A DNA stretch of 64,000 bases from positions 434,001-498,000 of the forward strand of contig OZ025835.1 in assembly GCA_964019425.1 (NCBI GenBank), written 5' to 3'. Position numbers and translations under genes: made by a program. This DNA is from Flectonema sp. DT1601 (lineage: Eukaryota > Euglenozoa > Diplonemea > Diplonemida > Diplonemidae). Positions 35,661-45,829 of the stretch are shown piece by piece (within the stretch, counting starts at the first letter, position 1; each line of letters opens with the position of its first letter). Under the pieces are notes generated by a model. It did not search any database. It had not been told where the DNA came from and saw only the letters and a program-made list of their open reading frames with translations.

Positions 35661-37322
35661 TTAGTCATTCCAAAAATAACCGTCCATTTTAGGGTTCCAG
35701 TATTTCATAGGTGAAAATAGGGAGTAAAACTTAAAACCGAATACCCATTTTAATCGCTTTTGCACCGCTGATTTCATTCCCGCTGCGATTCAAAAAAATG
35801 CAGCTAAAATTCAAAAAAATTGTGACATTTTTGTGTGGTGAAAATTTTGAATAATGGAACTGTTGATGTCTAATCGGCTGCCCCGGGTGCTAAAATGAAA
35901 GATCGGTATATGGTTCTATATCCGGCCGTACCTGGTCGGATGTTTTACTCTGAAACAGTTACAAAGGCTGCTCGAAGCAAAACAGTACCTTGTACATCTT
36001 ACACTACACTTAGCCTATTTTTATTTTTGATTAGGCTTAGCTCTTTTGGCAACTTTTACTGCTGGCTTTCTTCGTTTTCCTACCGGCAATGAACCGATAA
36101 TAGAACTAGTTGAACGCAGCGATCTGAAACTGGAACTAGAACTAGATTCAGTGGCCAAAGAAGCAGTTGTAAGACGGGTCTCGACATAGTATGAGTGGTA
36201 GGTGGTCACTCAAGCGGGTTAGCTGAAATCTTCTCAGGCCCACAAGTCTTATATAAGCAGGAAGGATAAGTGCAATTTGCATGTGCCACCTGCAACGGCA
36301 TCGAGGGTTATTCGGACAAGATTTGACATGAGCAGGCCTTTTGTCACAAAACTGAGGATATGAGATAGCTGTGTGAGTTCTGCAGAAGGCACTCCACAAG
36401 GCAAGGTATGGTTCTCTTACATAGAGGACTGTTTCTTTACTTGTCTCGCCGGTTATGTAGTCTTTGCTGAGGACCACGCGGTTTGACTCAGGGCGTGCAT
36501 TGGAAATCCAGAAGTTCCAGATATCTCTGTCTTGGCTGCGCTGCTTTACTGATTGGGAGGGATCGTGCTGTTCCAGCCTCTGTAGCTGCTTACGCATTGA
36601 AGAATCCCTGACATGGGCATTAATCTGGCTATCAGTGTAGCCTAGCGTGAGACAGAGTCTCAAAAACTGAGAACGGACAGCAGGAACTGATTCTTTCACG
36701 CGTTCAAAAATATCTGAGAGCGGTTCCGGATTGATCGGCTCTGCAGGGATACTGACGGATGCGTAATGCGGATCACTAGTCAGCCTTTTTGCTCGCTGGT
36801 AGCAAGCGTTGCAGATTGAGCGCAGAGGAGCATACGCCGGGATTTCAAGACTACCGCGAAGTGGCTCAAGAAGCTTGTTGAACTTCGGATTCCGTCTTTT
36901 CGCGTTAGTGTGCGAGGTGCAGTTGTAGTTGTCTGAGGAGCACTCAGCTGGCATCTCGTGGCACGTGTGACACTTCATTGAGAGAAGTTTAAGCTGGTGC
37001 TTAAGGGAATAATAAGTGTAGTTACGAGAAAAAATGCCAATCTCTGATGCATTTCCCTTTTTTTTCCAGAAAAAAATTAAATGCAGCAACAGGATTAACT
37101 TTTCCATGCCGACAGTGACATTCTCTTAGTACCCATAACGCACCTGTCGGGTTCTAACGGTCAGTAAAAAAAGTGAAAAAAAAATAATCCCACCGCGTAA
37201 AATCAGAGATTGGGGCCGAACCTTTCCACCTCGTAAAAAATCTCGAAAATGGATGCATTTTTGACCAATGGCTGCTCGAAGCAAAACTGGTTTTCGCGGC
37301 CGGTTATTTTTGGAATGACTAA
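35661..37322. mobile_element. TIR transposon A (~1.66 kb) inserted in the element's 3' tail
   Basis: Terminal inverted repeats start AGTCATTCCAAAAATAACCG at the left and have the exact complement at the right (ending ~37320). Flanks are (AT)n on both sides, so the target duplication cannot be sized: TA or up to ATATATAT. Carries one minus-strand ORF. The superfamily is open; a Tc1/mariner-like (TA) or hAT-like (8 bp) target are both possible. Confidence 0.85.
36148..36981 (-). CDS. Cys-rich protein of transposon A, unrecognised
   Basis: The frame is open from 37107. The Met at ~36981 (MKCHTCHEMPAEC) begins the structured part, giving ~277 residues. It has an N-terminal Cys-rich block (CHTCHEMPAEC, later ICNACYQRA), a central helical part, then a segment with ARPESNRVVLSKDY, TVLYVREPYLALWSAF and CPNNPRCRCRWHM. 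It is the only ORF within the TIRs, so it is a candidate transposase or accessory protein. I see no definite DDE or RNase H motif, and the reading may be truncated. Confidence 0.4.
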   Translation of the reverse strand, partial: SMKCHTCHEMPAECSSDNYNCTSHTNAKRRNPKFNKLLEPLRGSLEIPAYAPLRSICNACYQRAKRLTSDPHYASVSIPAEPINPEPLSDIFERVKESVPAVRSQFLRLCLTLGYTDSQINAHVRDSSMRKQLQRLEQHDPSQSVKQRSQDRDIWNFWISNARPESNRVVLSKDYITGETSKETVLYVREPYLALWSAFCRTHTAISYPQFCDKRPAHVKSCPNNPRCRCRWHMQIALILPAYIRLVGLRRFQLTRLSDHLPLILCRDPSYNCFFGH

Positions 37323-37328
37323 TATATA

Positions 37329-38107
37329 TCAGTCATTCCTTTTTTTTGCGAACAAAAAACACCATTTTCTCACCGCCTGAGCAAGGTTACACGATATGTT
37401 ACTTTTGCTCGATTTTTTATTTTTTGGAATCGGGGAGGGTGCGATCTGTAAAATTAGGCATAGGGATATACTTTTAAACATGGTAAGTGCTGCTAAAAAG
37501 AGATAAACGTCTCTTCGCAAAATTTCCTTGGTACTACTCAATGATAAATATTAATCCCAGAACTGGAATGGAAAGATCGAGAAAATCTGAGTAAAAAACA
37601 CCCCTAATTTTTTTTTTTTTACTATTTTTTTTCCCTTCTCCCGCACTCAAGAGATATGCACCTTTTTACTAACAAATCAACCCTGGTAGCAATTATGTAA
37701 GGAAAATGTTGCATCTGTGGTGGTGATAATGATCATTAAATATCAAAGTAGGTCCAAAAAGACAGGTAGTAACAATCTGCCTCACCGGCACATGCTTAGT
37801 ACTCTTTAATATATTTTTGCTCGATTATTTTTTCTCTGGATCCCGCTGGACCAGCAGTGTAAAATTAGACCCTTCGATTAATTTTTAGTTTTGGTACTTG
37901 TCCACGGCTGAGCTGATTTAGTAAACCACAAAATCTCTTTTCTCAATTCGGGTGACAAGTATGTGATGCCAACCTCCCGATTTCGGACGGAAATGAACCC
38001 AACGATGCAGCGCATTAAAATGCCGCTTCGATCGAAATTTTTACAATTTTTTTTTGAAATTTTTTTTCAGTGTCCAGAATTTGTTCGCAAAAAAAAGGAA
38101 TGACTGA
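37329..38107. mobile_element. Non-autonomous TIR element B (~0.78 kb)
   Basis: The ends CAGTCATTCC...GCGAAC and GTTCGC...GGAATGACTG are perfect inverted repeats over ~23 bp. The outer 9 bp (AGTCATTCC) are shared with transposon A. It is separated from A by only ~8 bp of AT repeat. No ORF; MITE-like. Probably mobilised by an A-type protein (inference). Confidence 0.85.
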
Positions 38108-38387
38108 TATATATTTTTTTTTTTTTTTTTTTTTTCATGTTTGATTATTTCCTCTTCATTTTTTTTTTTCTTTTCTTTTCTTTCTTTTTTTTTTTTTTTT
38201 CCTCTGCCTCTCTCTTAATTCTGTTCGTTTCTTTGAAACGAAAATTCATTTGAATATTATTCCTTGGTCAGCAACCATCATTGTCGCCCTTTGGGCCTGT
38301 TAAAAAAAATAAAAATAAAAAGAAAGTTTACATCGGGAATAGGGCAGGAGCCAAAAGCTCCCAGTCCGTTACTTCCCACTTTATCGA

Positions 38388-40343
38388 AATTCAGAGCAAC
38401 AAAACATCAAAGAGCAGCAGTTCGTCGGCGTTTCACAGCAAGTTGAAGAGTGGACCAGAATACCCGACACCTTCGAACCCGACCAGACAGCGGGGCTTAG
38501 CCTGCCGAAGTGGCTCAGCCCTGAGATATACCTCGCTCCTGGAGTGCGCCTAGACAGCGAGCGGTCGTATCCGATGCATGTCTACGACCATGTGCTGCAA
38601 AGCCTCTTCGGCTTGGCCCTCGGAAACACCAAGGCTGACTGTGATTGTCTGCATTCCGCCATCTGCACTGCGCTCGGTGATTCCGCGTGGTTTGTGGATA
38701 CTGCTTCCATCACTTCGGATCCGGAAAGCTTCCGCAAGTATATCGGTCAGCAGATACAACTCTTAGATGAGCAGCAGCAGAGAAGTGACGACGGTTGCCC
38801 ATCATCATCATCATCATCATCATCGGATTCCGAACACAGCAGTTGGAGATCAGCATGGCTCACGGATCGAGCAGTCGACGCGGCTTCCAGAATCCTGCAG
38901 TTAGACATTGTGCTGCTGAAACAAGACGGCCTCAGTCAGATCGTTACCTTCCCAGAGAAGAAGGAGGAGGAGGGGGCTTCACAGAGAACCGTGCATGAAG
39001 AACTCAGATGGCTGTTGTTGCAGAGTTCCAGGGTCATCTTCCTGTGGAGTTGCGAAACGGCAGGGGGCCTGCACACCCACTACATCAATTTGAAACCTTT
39101 CTTCGGAGTAAAAACATCTCTCGAATCGCTGTCCACCGTGTGGCACAAGATCGCGGCACAAAAAAAGGATCCATCTTCTTCTTCGACGCGTGCGCCTTCA
39201 GAAGTTGCTCGAAAACGGAAGAGGATGGAACTTCCTGCCTTCGATCCTCAGGCTTACCTCGGTTCAGCAACCCGTTTGGATCCAACATTCACTCACCCAT
39301 CACAAGAATACGCCTACGTCATGTGGCATCTCTTTGGGCTCGAGATGCGGCGAACAGGATCGGACGGTAACTGCCTTCTATATGCCATACAGAATGCGCT
39401 CCGTGATGTCCACTGGTATGCGAATGCGGATATCCCTTCCCATGGAGACCTCCGACACCAGATCTGCGAAGAGATGGTCCGCGCAGGTAGTGACTCATCC
39501 TGGGTCAAGCAATATCGAACCGACGGGTCTTGGCTGACGAACGAGGCAATCGACGCAGCCGCGGTGCTGCTACATATAAAAATCGTCGTACTACAGCAAG
39601 ACGGGCTACGAGTTGGAGGGTTCTTCCCGGAGTCGTGTTTCTTTACGGAAGACCAAAATGAGGTTCACGACCATTTCTCATTTCTTCTAACCCACCACAC
39701 CAACGGAACTATCTTCATTTGGAATCAGCTGGGGGAAATCATCCATGCACTAGGTCTGCATTACGTCAACCTGCGGTCCCGCAGTCCAGAGGAAGCACTC
39801 ATCAGGTTGCGTGATACATACCGCCTGACGGCTAACGACCCCTTGGAAGCAAGACGCCAGCGGTGGCATGCAGTCACGGCGAAGGAGCGAGAGCAGAAGC
39901 GAATGAGGTCACTGGCTCTGGAGGTGGAGGCTCGAGAATCTGCCCTTCGAAGGAAAGAAGCCTTGGAGGTGAAGTTACTCAAGCAGAAGGAACTCGAGAT
40001 AGCGGCCCGAAAGGCTGCTCGAGAAGCAACCCTTCGTCGAAGAGAAACATTGAAGTTGGAAGCTTCGCCGCCGGTCATGGCGAAGGAACGTGAGCTGAAG
40101 GAGTTCGACACGCCAGCCCGAAGGAAGGAAGCATTGGAGGTGGAGATCCTGTTGAGGGAACGTCAGCAGAAGGAACAAAAGGCAGAGTCTGCTCAGAAGG
40201 TGGCGGCTGCTCTTCGACGAAGGGAAGCGGCAACTGATGTTGAGAAACGTCAGCAGGTGGTAAAGGCTGCGGCTCGGGATGCTTCCATAGCCCGCAGGGT
40301 GGCCGCTCGAGAACCATTCGACGAAAAGAAGCCCTGGCGGTGA
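38388..40343 (+). CDS. Tandem OTU-like cysteine protease with a charged coiled-coil tail (5' end cut by the element)
   Basis: The frame is open from the end of the Helentron-like tail (38386), and no ATG is visible before M at ~38574, so the N-terminus is lost. Two OTU-type domains: the first with ADCDCLHSAI and HTHYINL, the second with GSDGNCLLYAI (D-x-x-C nucleophile box) and LGLHYVNL (His box). Each includes a (N/D)xA(I/V)DAA segment. A Lys/Arg/Glu-rich coiled coil with RRKEALEV-type repeats follows. Near 40320 the frame shifts: another frame continues the repeat (KEALAVRTSRKQ) to a basic end (AAMKRKAPPAKSQ) at ~40456. OTU proteases remove ubiquitin; Helentrons can encode them. GC-rich, like the Rep gene. 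Confidence 0.75.
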   Translation, partial: NSEQQNIKEQQFVGVSQQVEEWTRIPDTFEPDQTAGLSLPKWLSPEIYLAPGVRLDSERSYPMHVYDHVLQSLFGLALGNTKADCDCLHSAICTALGDSAWFVDTASITSDPESFRKYIGQQIQLLDEQQQRSDDGCPSSSSSSSSDSEHSSWRSAWLTDRAVDAASRILQLDIVLLKQDGLSQIVTFPEKKEEEGASQRTVHEELRWLLLQSSRVIFLWSCETAGGLHTHYINLKPFFGVKTSLESLSTVWHKIAAQKKDPSSSSTRAPSEVARKRKRMELPAFDPQAYLGSATRLDPTFTHPSQEYAYVMWHLFGLEMRRTGSDGNCLLYAIQNALRDVHWYANADIPSHGDLRHQICEEMVRAGSDSSWVKQYRTDGSWLTNEAIDAAAVLLHIKIVVLQQDGLRVGGFFPESCFFTEDQNEVHDHFSFLLTHHTNGTIFIWNQLGEIIHALGLHYVNLRSRSPEEALIRLRDTYRLTANDPLEARRQRWHAVTAKEREQKRMRSLALEVEARESALRRKEALEVKLLKQKELEIAARKAAREATLRRRETLKLEASPPVMAKERELKEFDTPARRKEALEVEILLRERQQKEQKAESAQKVAAALRRREAATDVEKRQQVVKAAARDASIARRVAAREPFDEKKPWR

Positions 40344-40765
40344 GAACCTCCCGAAAGCAGGCGAAAGAAAAGCCTGGAACTTCGTCCCAGAAGCCAGCTG
40401 CAATGAAGCGGAAAGCACCCCCCGCAAAATCCCAGCGCATCAAGAGGCCGAAGTAGACAACAACAGTCACCCGCAAAACTAGCACATACAGAAGTTCACA
40501 TTTTCGTTTTGGAACACTGAGCAGGACGGAAATTAAGTTAATGCACAATAAACCCTTATTTTCATCCTAGGATAGCAACACACAATAAATAAATAAATAA
40601 ATAAATAATAATAATATGGTCGTCGACTAATCGCTCTTGCATTCCTGTGACTGAGGGTTCAATACGCGATCACGCGGCACATTTTTTGGGTTTATGTATT
40701 AACCTGTTTTGAATAACATTATTAAACTCAAATCTAAAATATAATTCCACAGCAGTAACAACATC
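40344..40765. other. Frameshifted OTU-gene tail and AT-rich spacer
   Basis: The first ~110 bases encode, in another frame, the probable true C-terminus of the OTU protein, ending at a TAG near 40456. The rest holds an AATA microsatellite (40585-40612) and no gene. Confidence 0.6.
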
Positions 40766-41355
40766 ATGGTTAAGGACACCTTGGAAGCAAGACGCCGGCG
40801 GTGGCACGCAGTCATGGCGAAGGAGCCAGAGCAGAAGCGATTGAAGGAGATAGAGGCTCGAGAATGTGCCCTTCAAAGGAAAGAAGCCTTGGAGGTGAAC
40901 TTACTAAAGCAGAAGGAACTCCAGATAGCAGCTCGAAAGGCTGCTCGAGAAGCAACCCTTCGTCGAAGAGAAGCGTTGAAGCTCCAAGCTTCGGCAGTCA
41001 TGGCAAAGGAACGTGAGCTGAAGGAGTACGACAACACACACACACACACCAGCCCGAAGGAAGGAACCATTGGAGGTGGAGATCCTATTGAGGGAACGTC
41101 AGCAGAAGGAACAAATGGCAGAGTCTGCTCGGAAGGTGGCGGCTGCTCTTCGACGAAGGGGAAGCGGCAACTGATGTTGAGAAACGTCAGCAGGAGGTAA
41201 AGGCTGCGGCTCGGGATGTCTCGATAGCCTGCAGGGTGGCCGCTCGAGGAGCTACCATTTTCGACAGAAGGAAGCGCTGGCGGTGAAAGCCTCAGCAGGC
41301 GAAACAAAGATCAACCACTGGAAGAATACAAGGAATTAAGAGGCCGAAGTAGAAT
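40766..41355 (+). pseudogene. Partial duplicate of the OTU gene's coiled-coil tail
   Basis: Repeats the 39835-40460 sequence (DTLEARRRRWHAVMAKE; ARKAAREATLRRREALKL; AMKEREL-like blocks) without any OTU domain. A (CA)n insertion at 41034-41049 and frame changes break it. It shows a local direct duplication of about 0.6 kb, then decay. Confidence 0.7.
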
Positions 41356-41412
41356 AGTCACCCACCCCACATACATAAACTAGACATCCTCAGATCCTCA
41401 CAGGACTCTGAC

Positions 41413-42168
41413 ATGCACGGTGTCTACAATGTTATTATGGAGAAATCGTCCAACTGGTCGAAAAAGTTTTCAGCTTCTGCTGAGTGGGAGCGCCTTATTA
41501 AGTTTTTTTCTTACCGTTCTCTTGCGAAGCAATCAGCTGGTCTTGGTCACCGATTGCGCGATCTACGTACTACTCGCCCCGATCTCCTTAAGCGTTTTGA
41601 AGTGGAAGCCACAGATGAGCTACTGAACTCTTTGAATAAATTACAAGTCCAAGGTCAATGGAAGGAGTGGTCTAAATGTATGATAAACGACTTCACCTGG
41701 AATAAGGTACTTAGGGAGGGAAATCCTGCCTATATCTCATTTCAACTGAAAGCGGTTACAAACACCCTCCCCTCACAAGATAATTTAAAGAGGTGGAACA
41801 TCACCAATGTGGACCAAAATTGTGTTTTGTGTGGCAAAGTGAATCCTACCCTCAGGCATGTCTTAACAGGCTGTCCTGTCTCTTTAACACAAGGGAGGTT
41901 CACGTGGCGTCACGACAGCGTTCTAAAACGCATTGTTATCTTCTTGGAAGAGTTGATAATAAAAGCCAACAAAAGAAAAGAAAACCTCCCGCCTCCCTCT
42001 CAAACTTTTTTAAAAACAGGGGAAAATAAACCCCTAGAAAGAATTTCTAAAGAGACAGGCGAACTTTCACTAGCGAATGATTGGGTCATCCTCGACGATG
42101 TCGGTGATAACCGCCTAATTGTTCCTCTTGAAGTGTGCCATGTCTCGTCCTCTCTAAGACCAGAATTT
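41413..42168 (+). pseudogene. LINE-type reverse transcriptase C-terminal region, 5' half (split by insertion)
   Basis: Contains a zinc-binding block CVLCGKVNPTLRHVLTGC followed by RFTWRHDSVLKRI, a typical segment after the RT domain of non-LTR elements. It then runs to LIVPLEVC and SSLRPEF. The stop codon (CGA TAA) is supplied by the inserted Helentron-like element that begins at 42169. The continuation resumes at ~46519. No RT catalytic motif is in the window. Confidence 0.65.
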
Positions 42169-42556
42169 CGATAAGTGGGAAGTAACGGACTGGGAGCTTT
42201 TGGCTCCTGCCCTATTCCCGACGTAAACTTTCTTTTTATTTTTTTTTTTTTTTTAACAGGCCCAAAGGGCGACAATGATGGTTGCTGACCAAGGAATAAT
42301 ATTCAAATGAATTTTCGTTTCAAAGAAACGAACAGAATTAAGAGAGAGGTAGAGAAAAAAAAAAAAAAAAAAAAAAAGAAAGAATAGAAAAAAAATATGA
42401 AGAGGAAATAATCAAACATGAAAAAAAAAAAAAAAAATAAAATATAAATAAAAAACGTTGTATGAAAAAGGAAAAAAAGAAAAAAAAGACCAGAAAAGGA
42501 AAGAGAAAATGAAAAGGTATAATATTATTGTGGGGATATGAGGATAGCAGGGAGAT

Positions 42557-42594
<38 letters not shown>

Positions 42595-42599
42595 TTATT

Positions 42600-42847
42600 A
42601 TTTAAAAAAAGGAAACAATCAGTTTAGCGTCTCGATCAGGACGGAAAATAGAAATTAATCGACATAGTCGATCGATAGAAAAAAAACAATGATAACATTG
42701 TTTATTCCTTTTTTTTTTTTTTTTTTTTATTCTTTTTATTTATTTTTAAAGAAAAAACAATCAGTTTAGCGTCCTGACCAGGACGGAAAATTGAAAGTGA
42801 TCCACATAGTCGATCGATAGAAAAAAGACAATGATAACATTGTTTAT

Positions 42848-42880
<33 letters not shown>

Positions 42881-44076
42881 CTTTTAATTATTTTAAAGAA
42901 AAAACAATCAGTTTAGCGTCTTGACCAGGACGGAAAATAGAAAGTGATCGACATAGTCGATCGATAAAAAACAATGATAACATTGTTTATTCCTTTTTTT
43001 TTTCTTTTTTTTTTATTCTTTTTATTTATTTTTAAAGAAAAAACAATCAGTTTAGCGTCCTGACCAGGACGGAAAATAGAAAGTAATCGACATAGTCGAT
43101 CGATAAAAAAAAAACAATGATAACATTGTTTATTCCTTTTTTTTTTCTTTTTTTTTATTCTTTTTATTTATTTTTAAAGAAAAAACAATCAGTTTAGCGT
43201 CCTGACCAGGACGGAAAATTGAAAGTGATCGACATAGTCGATCGATAAAAAAACAATGATAACATTGTTTATTCTTTTTTTTTTTTTTTTTTTTTTTTTA
43301 AACCTTTTAATTATTTTTTAAAGAAAAAACAATCAGTTTAGCGTCTTGACCAGGACGGAAAATAGAAAGTGATCGACATAGTCGATCGATAAAAAACAAT
43401 GATAACATTGTTTATTCTTTTTTTTTTTTTTTTTTTTTTTTAATCCTTTTTATTATTTTAAAGAAAAAACAATCAGTTTAGCGTCTTGACCAGGACGGAA
43501 AATAGAAAGTGATCGACATAGTCGATCGATAAAAAAACAATGATAACATTGTTTATTCTTTTTTTTTTTTTTTTTTTAAATTCTTTTTATTTATTTTTAA
43601 AGAAAAAAAACGGAAAATAAAAATTAGTCGACAAAGTCGAACGATAAAAAAAAACAATGATAACATTGTTTATTCTTTTTTTTTTTGTTTTTTTTTATAT
43701 TCTTTTTTATTAATTTTGAAAAAAAAACAATCAGTTTAGCGTCTTGACCAGGACGGAAAATAGAAAGTAATCGACATAGTCGATCGATAAAAAAAACAAT
43801 GATAACATTGTTTACTCTTTTTTTTTTTTTTTTTTAAATTCTTTTTATTTTAAAAAGAAAAAAAACGGAAAATAGAAATTAGTCAACAAAGTCGAACGAT
43901 AAAAAAAAAAACAATGATAACATTGTTTATTCTTTTTTTTTTATTTTTTTTTTTATATTCTTTTTTATTAATTTTGAAAAAAAAAACAATCAGTTTAGCG
44001 TCTTGACCAGGACGGAAAATAGAAAGTGATCGACATAGTCGATCGATAAAAAAAAAACAATGATAACATTGTTTAT

Positions 44077-44113
<37 letters not shown>

Positions 44114-45150
44114 CTTTTTTTTTTTTTAAAGAAAAAACAATCAGTTTAGCGTCTTGACCAGGACGGAAAATAGAAAGTAATCGACATAGTCGATCGATAA
44201 AAAAAACAATGATAACATTGTTTATTCTTTTTTTTTTTTTTTTTAAATCTTTTTATTTATTTTTTAAAAAGAAAAAAAAAAAACGGAAAATAGAAATTAG
44301 TCAACAACGTCGAACGATAAAAAAAAAAACAATGATAACATTGTTTATTCTTTTTTTTTTTATTTTTTTTTGTATTCTTTTTTATTAATTTTGAAAAAAA
44401 AACAATCAGTTTTGCGTCTTGACCAGGACGGAAAATAGAAAGTGATCGACATAGTCGATCGATAAAAAAACAATGATAACATTGTTTATTCTTTTTTTTT
44501 TTTTTTTTTTTTTTAAATCCTTTTTATTATTTTTAAAGAAAAAACAATCAGTTTAGCGTCTTGACCAGGACGAAAAATAGAAAGTGATCGACATAGTCGA
44601 TCGATAAAAAAACAATGATAACATTGTTTATTCTTTTTTTTTTTTTTCTTCTTTTTTTTAAATCCTTCTTTTTATTTTTTAAAGAAAAAACAATCAGTTT
44701 AGCGTCTTGACCAGGACGGAAAATAGAAAGTAATCGACATAGTCGATCGATAAAATAAAAACAATGATAACATTGTTTATTCCTTTTTTTTTTTTTTTTA
44801 TTCTTTTTATTTATTTTTAAAGAAAAAAACGGAAAATAGAAAGTAATCGACATAGTCGATCGATAAAAAAACAATGATAACATTGTTTATTCTTTTTTTT
44901 TTTTTTTTTTTTTTAAATTCTTTTTATTTATTTTTTAAGAAAAAAACGGAGAATAGAAATTAGTCGACAAAGTCGAACGATAAAAAAACAATGATAACAT
45001 TGTTTATTCTTTTTTTTATTTTTTTTTTTATATTCTTTTTTATTAATTTTGAAAAAAAAAAAAAAACAATCAGTTTAGCGTCTTGACCAGGACGGAAAAT
45101 AGAAAGTAATCGACATAGTCGATCGATAAAAATACAATGATAACATTGTT
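42600..45150. repeat. Array of ~19 hairpin-bearing tandem repeats (~135 bp)
   Basis: Fourteen long and about five short units. Long units contain, in order: CAGTTTAG; the stem CGTC(C/T)TG-AC-CAGGACG; GATCGAC-ATA-GTCGATC; AAACAATG-ATAA-CATTGTTT; then a 10-25 nt T run. Short units (for example near 43608, 43862, 44282, 44826, 44942) lack the first hairpin, and most have TCGAC-AAA-GTCGA or a decayed form in place of the second. The last hairpin is invariant in nearly all units. This is satellite-like expansion inside a mobile element. Confidence 0.93.
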
Positions 45151-45829
45151 TAATCTTTTATAATTTTTTATTTTTTTTTTTGTTTTAAAAAAAAAAAAAA
45201 AAAACAAGCGGAATTGATCATAATGGGTGGTAGGGGTTGTTATAACTTCGTTTGAAAATTCTTCTTTTTTGATTTCTTTTTTTTTTTCTTTTTACAGGAG
45301 TTAAGATCACTTTCAGGAGACAACACATTAACAAGAGCAGCAAGCAGAGTTGACACTATCAATTCAAATTTGAAATACCGGGAATTAATTTACAAGGAGG
45401 TATCTCAAGTGACTTGGTATCTCTAGCGTGTCGGTATCTCTGGAGTGCTGGTATCTCGTATGTGCGTTGGTATCTCATGAGTGATGGTATCTCTTGTGCA
45501 TTAGAGAAACGAAAAAGAATGTCATGACCATGACGGAAGAATTGAGGAATTGAGTTAACATGTTCAATTTAACTTATTTAAACTTTTTTTTTTTTTTTAA
45601 CAGACCGTAACTATTTGAAAATAAAATGTAGATGGGAAACAGTGAAAAGTAAAATGGATGATAAAATTAAATGAGAAATATGACATAACAGACCAGATAG
45701 AGAGTATTAAAAGGAAATTGAAAAGGAAAAGAGAAACTAGGTTAACACTTATTTAAAATTAAGACCGGTTAGTCAGTTTAAGGTCTTGACTAGGACCAAC
45801 AAAAAAGAAAGAAAAAAAAATTTAACGAT

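Larger units (their letters stand above)
26930..38386 (+). mobile_element. Helitron/Helentron-like autonomous element (interrupted)
   Basis: The 5' region (26930-27650) has an inverted counterpart at ~42600-45760: the same promoter-like block, GAGATACCA repeats and hairpin units. The element then holds the Rep-helicase gene and a 3' tail whose homologues are at 42169-42618 and 47474-47925. The tail runs 35551-35660, is interrupted by two TIR elements (35661-38107), and resumes at 38108-38386. The tail ends with the hairpin GGAGC-CAAAA-GCTCC (38347-38361), then CAGTCC and TTATCG. A Helitron 3' terminus also carries a hairpin just inside its end. The exact 5' end is not resolved. Without the insertions it is ~9 kb. 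The element appears to have inserted into the tandem-OTU ORF that resumes at 38388. Confidence 0.7.

Noticed and set aside
40640-40680. A second tRNA gene (GGTTCAATACGCG)
   Set aside because: The arms do not pair into a cloverleaf and there is no B-box consensus.
42600-45150. CRISPR-like array
   Set aside because: Repeats are long, AT-rich and tandem without unique spacers, there are no cas genes, and the genome is eukaryotic.
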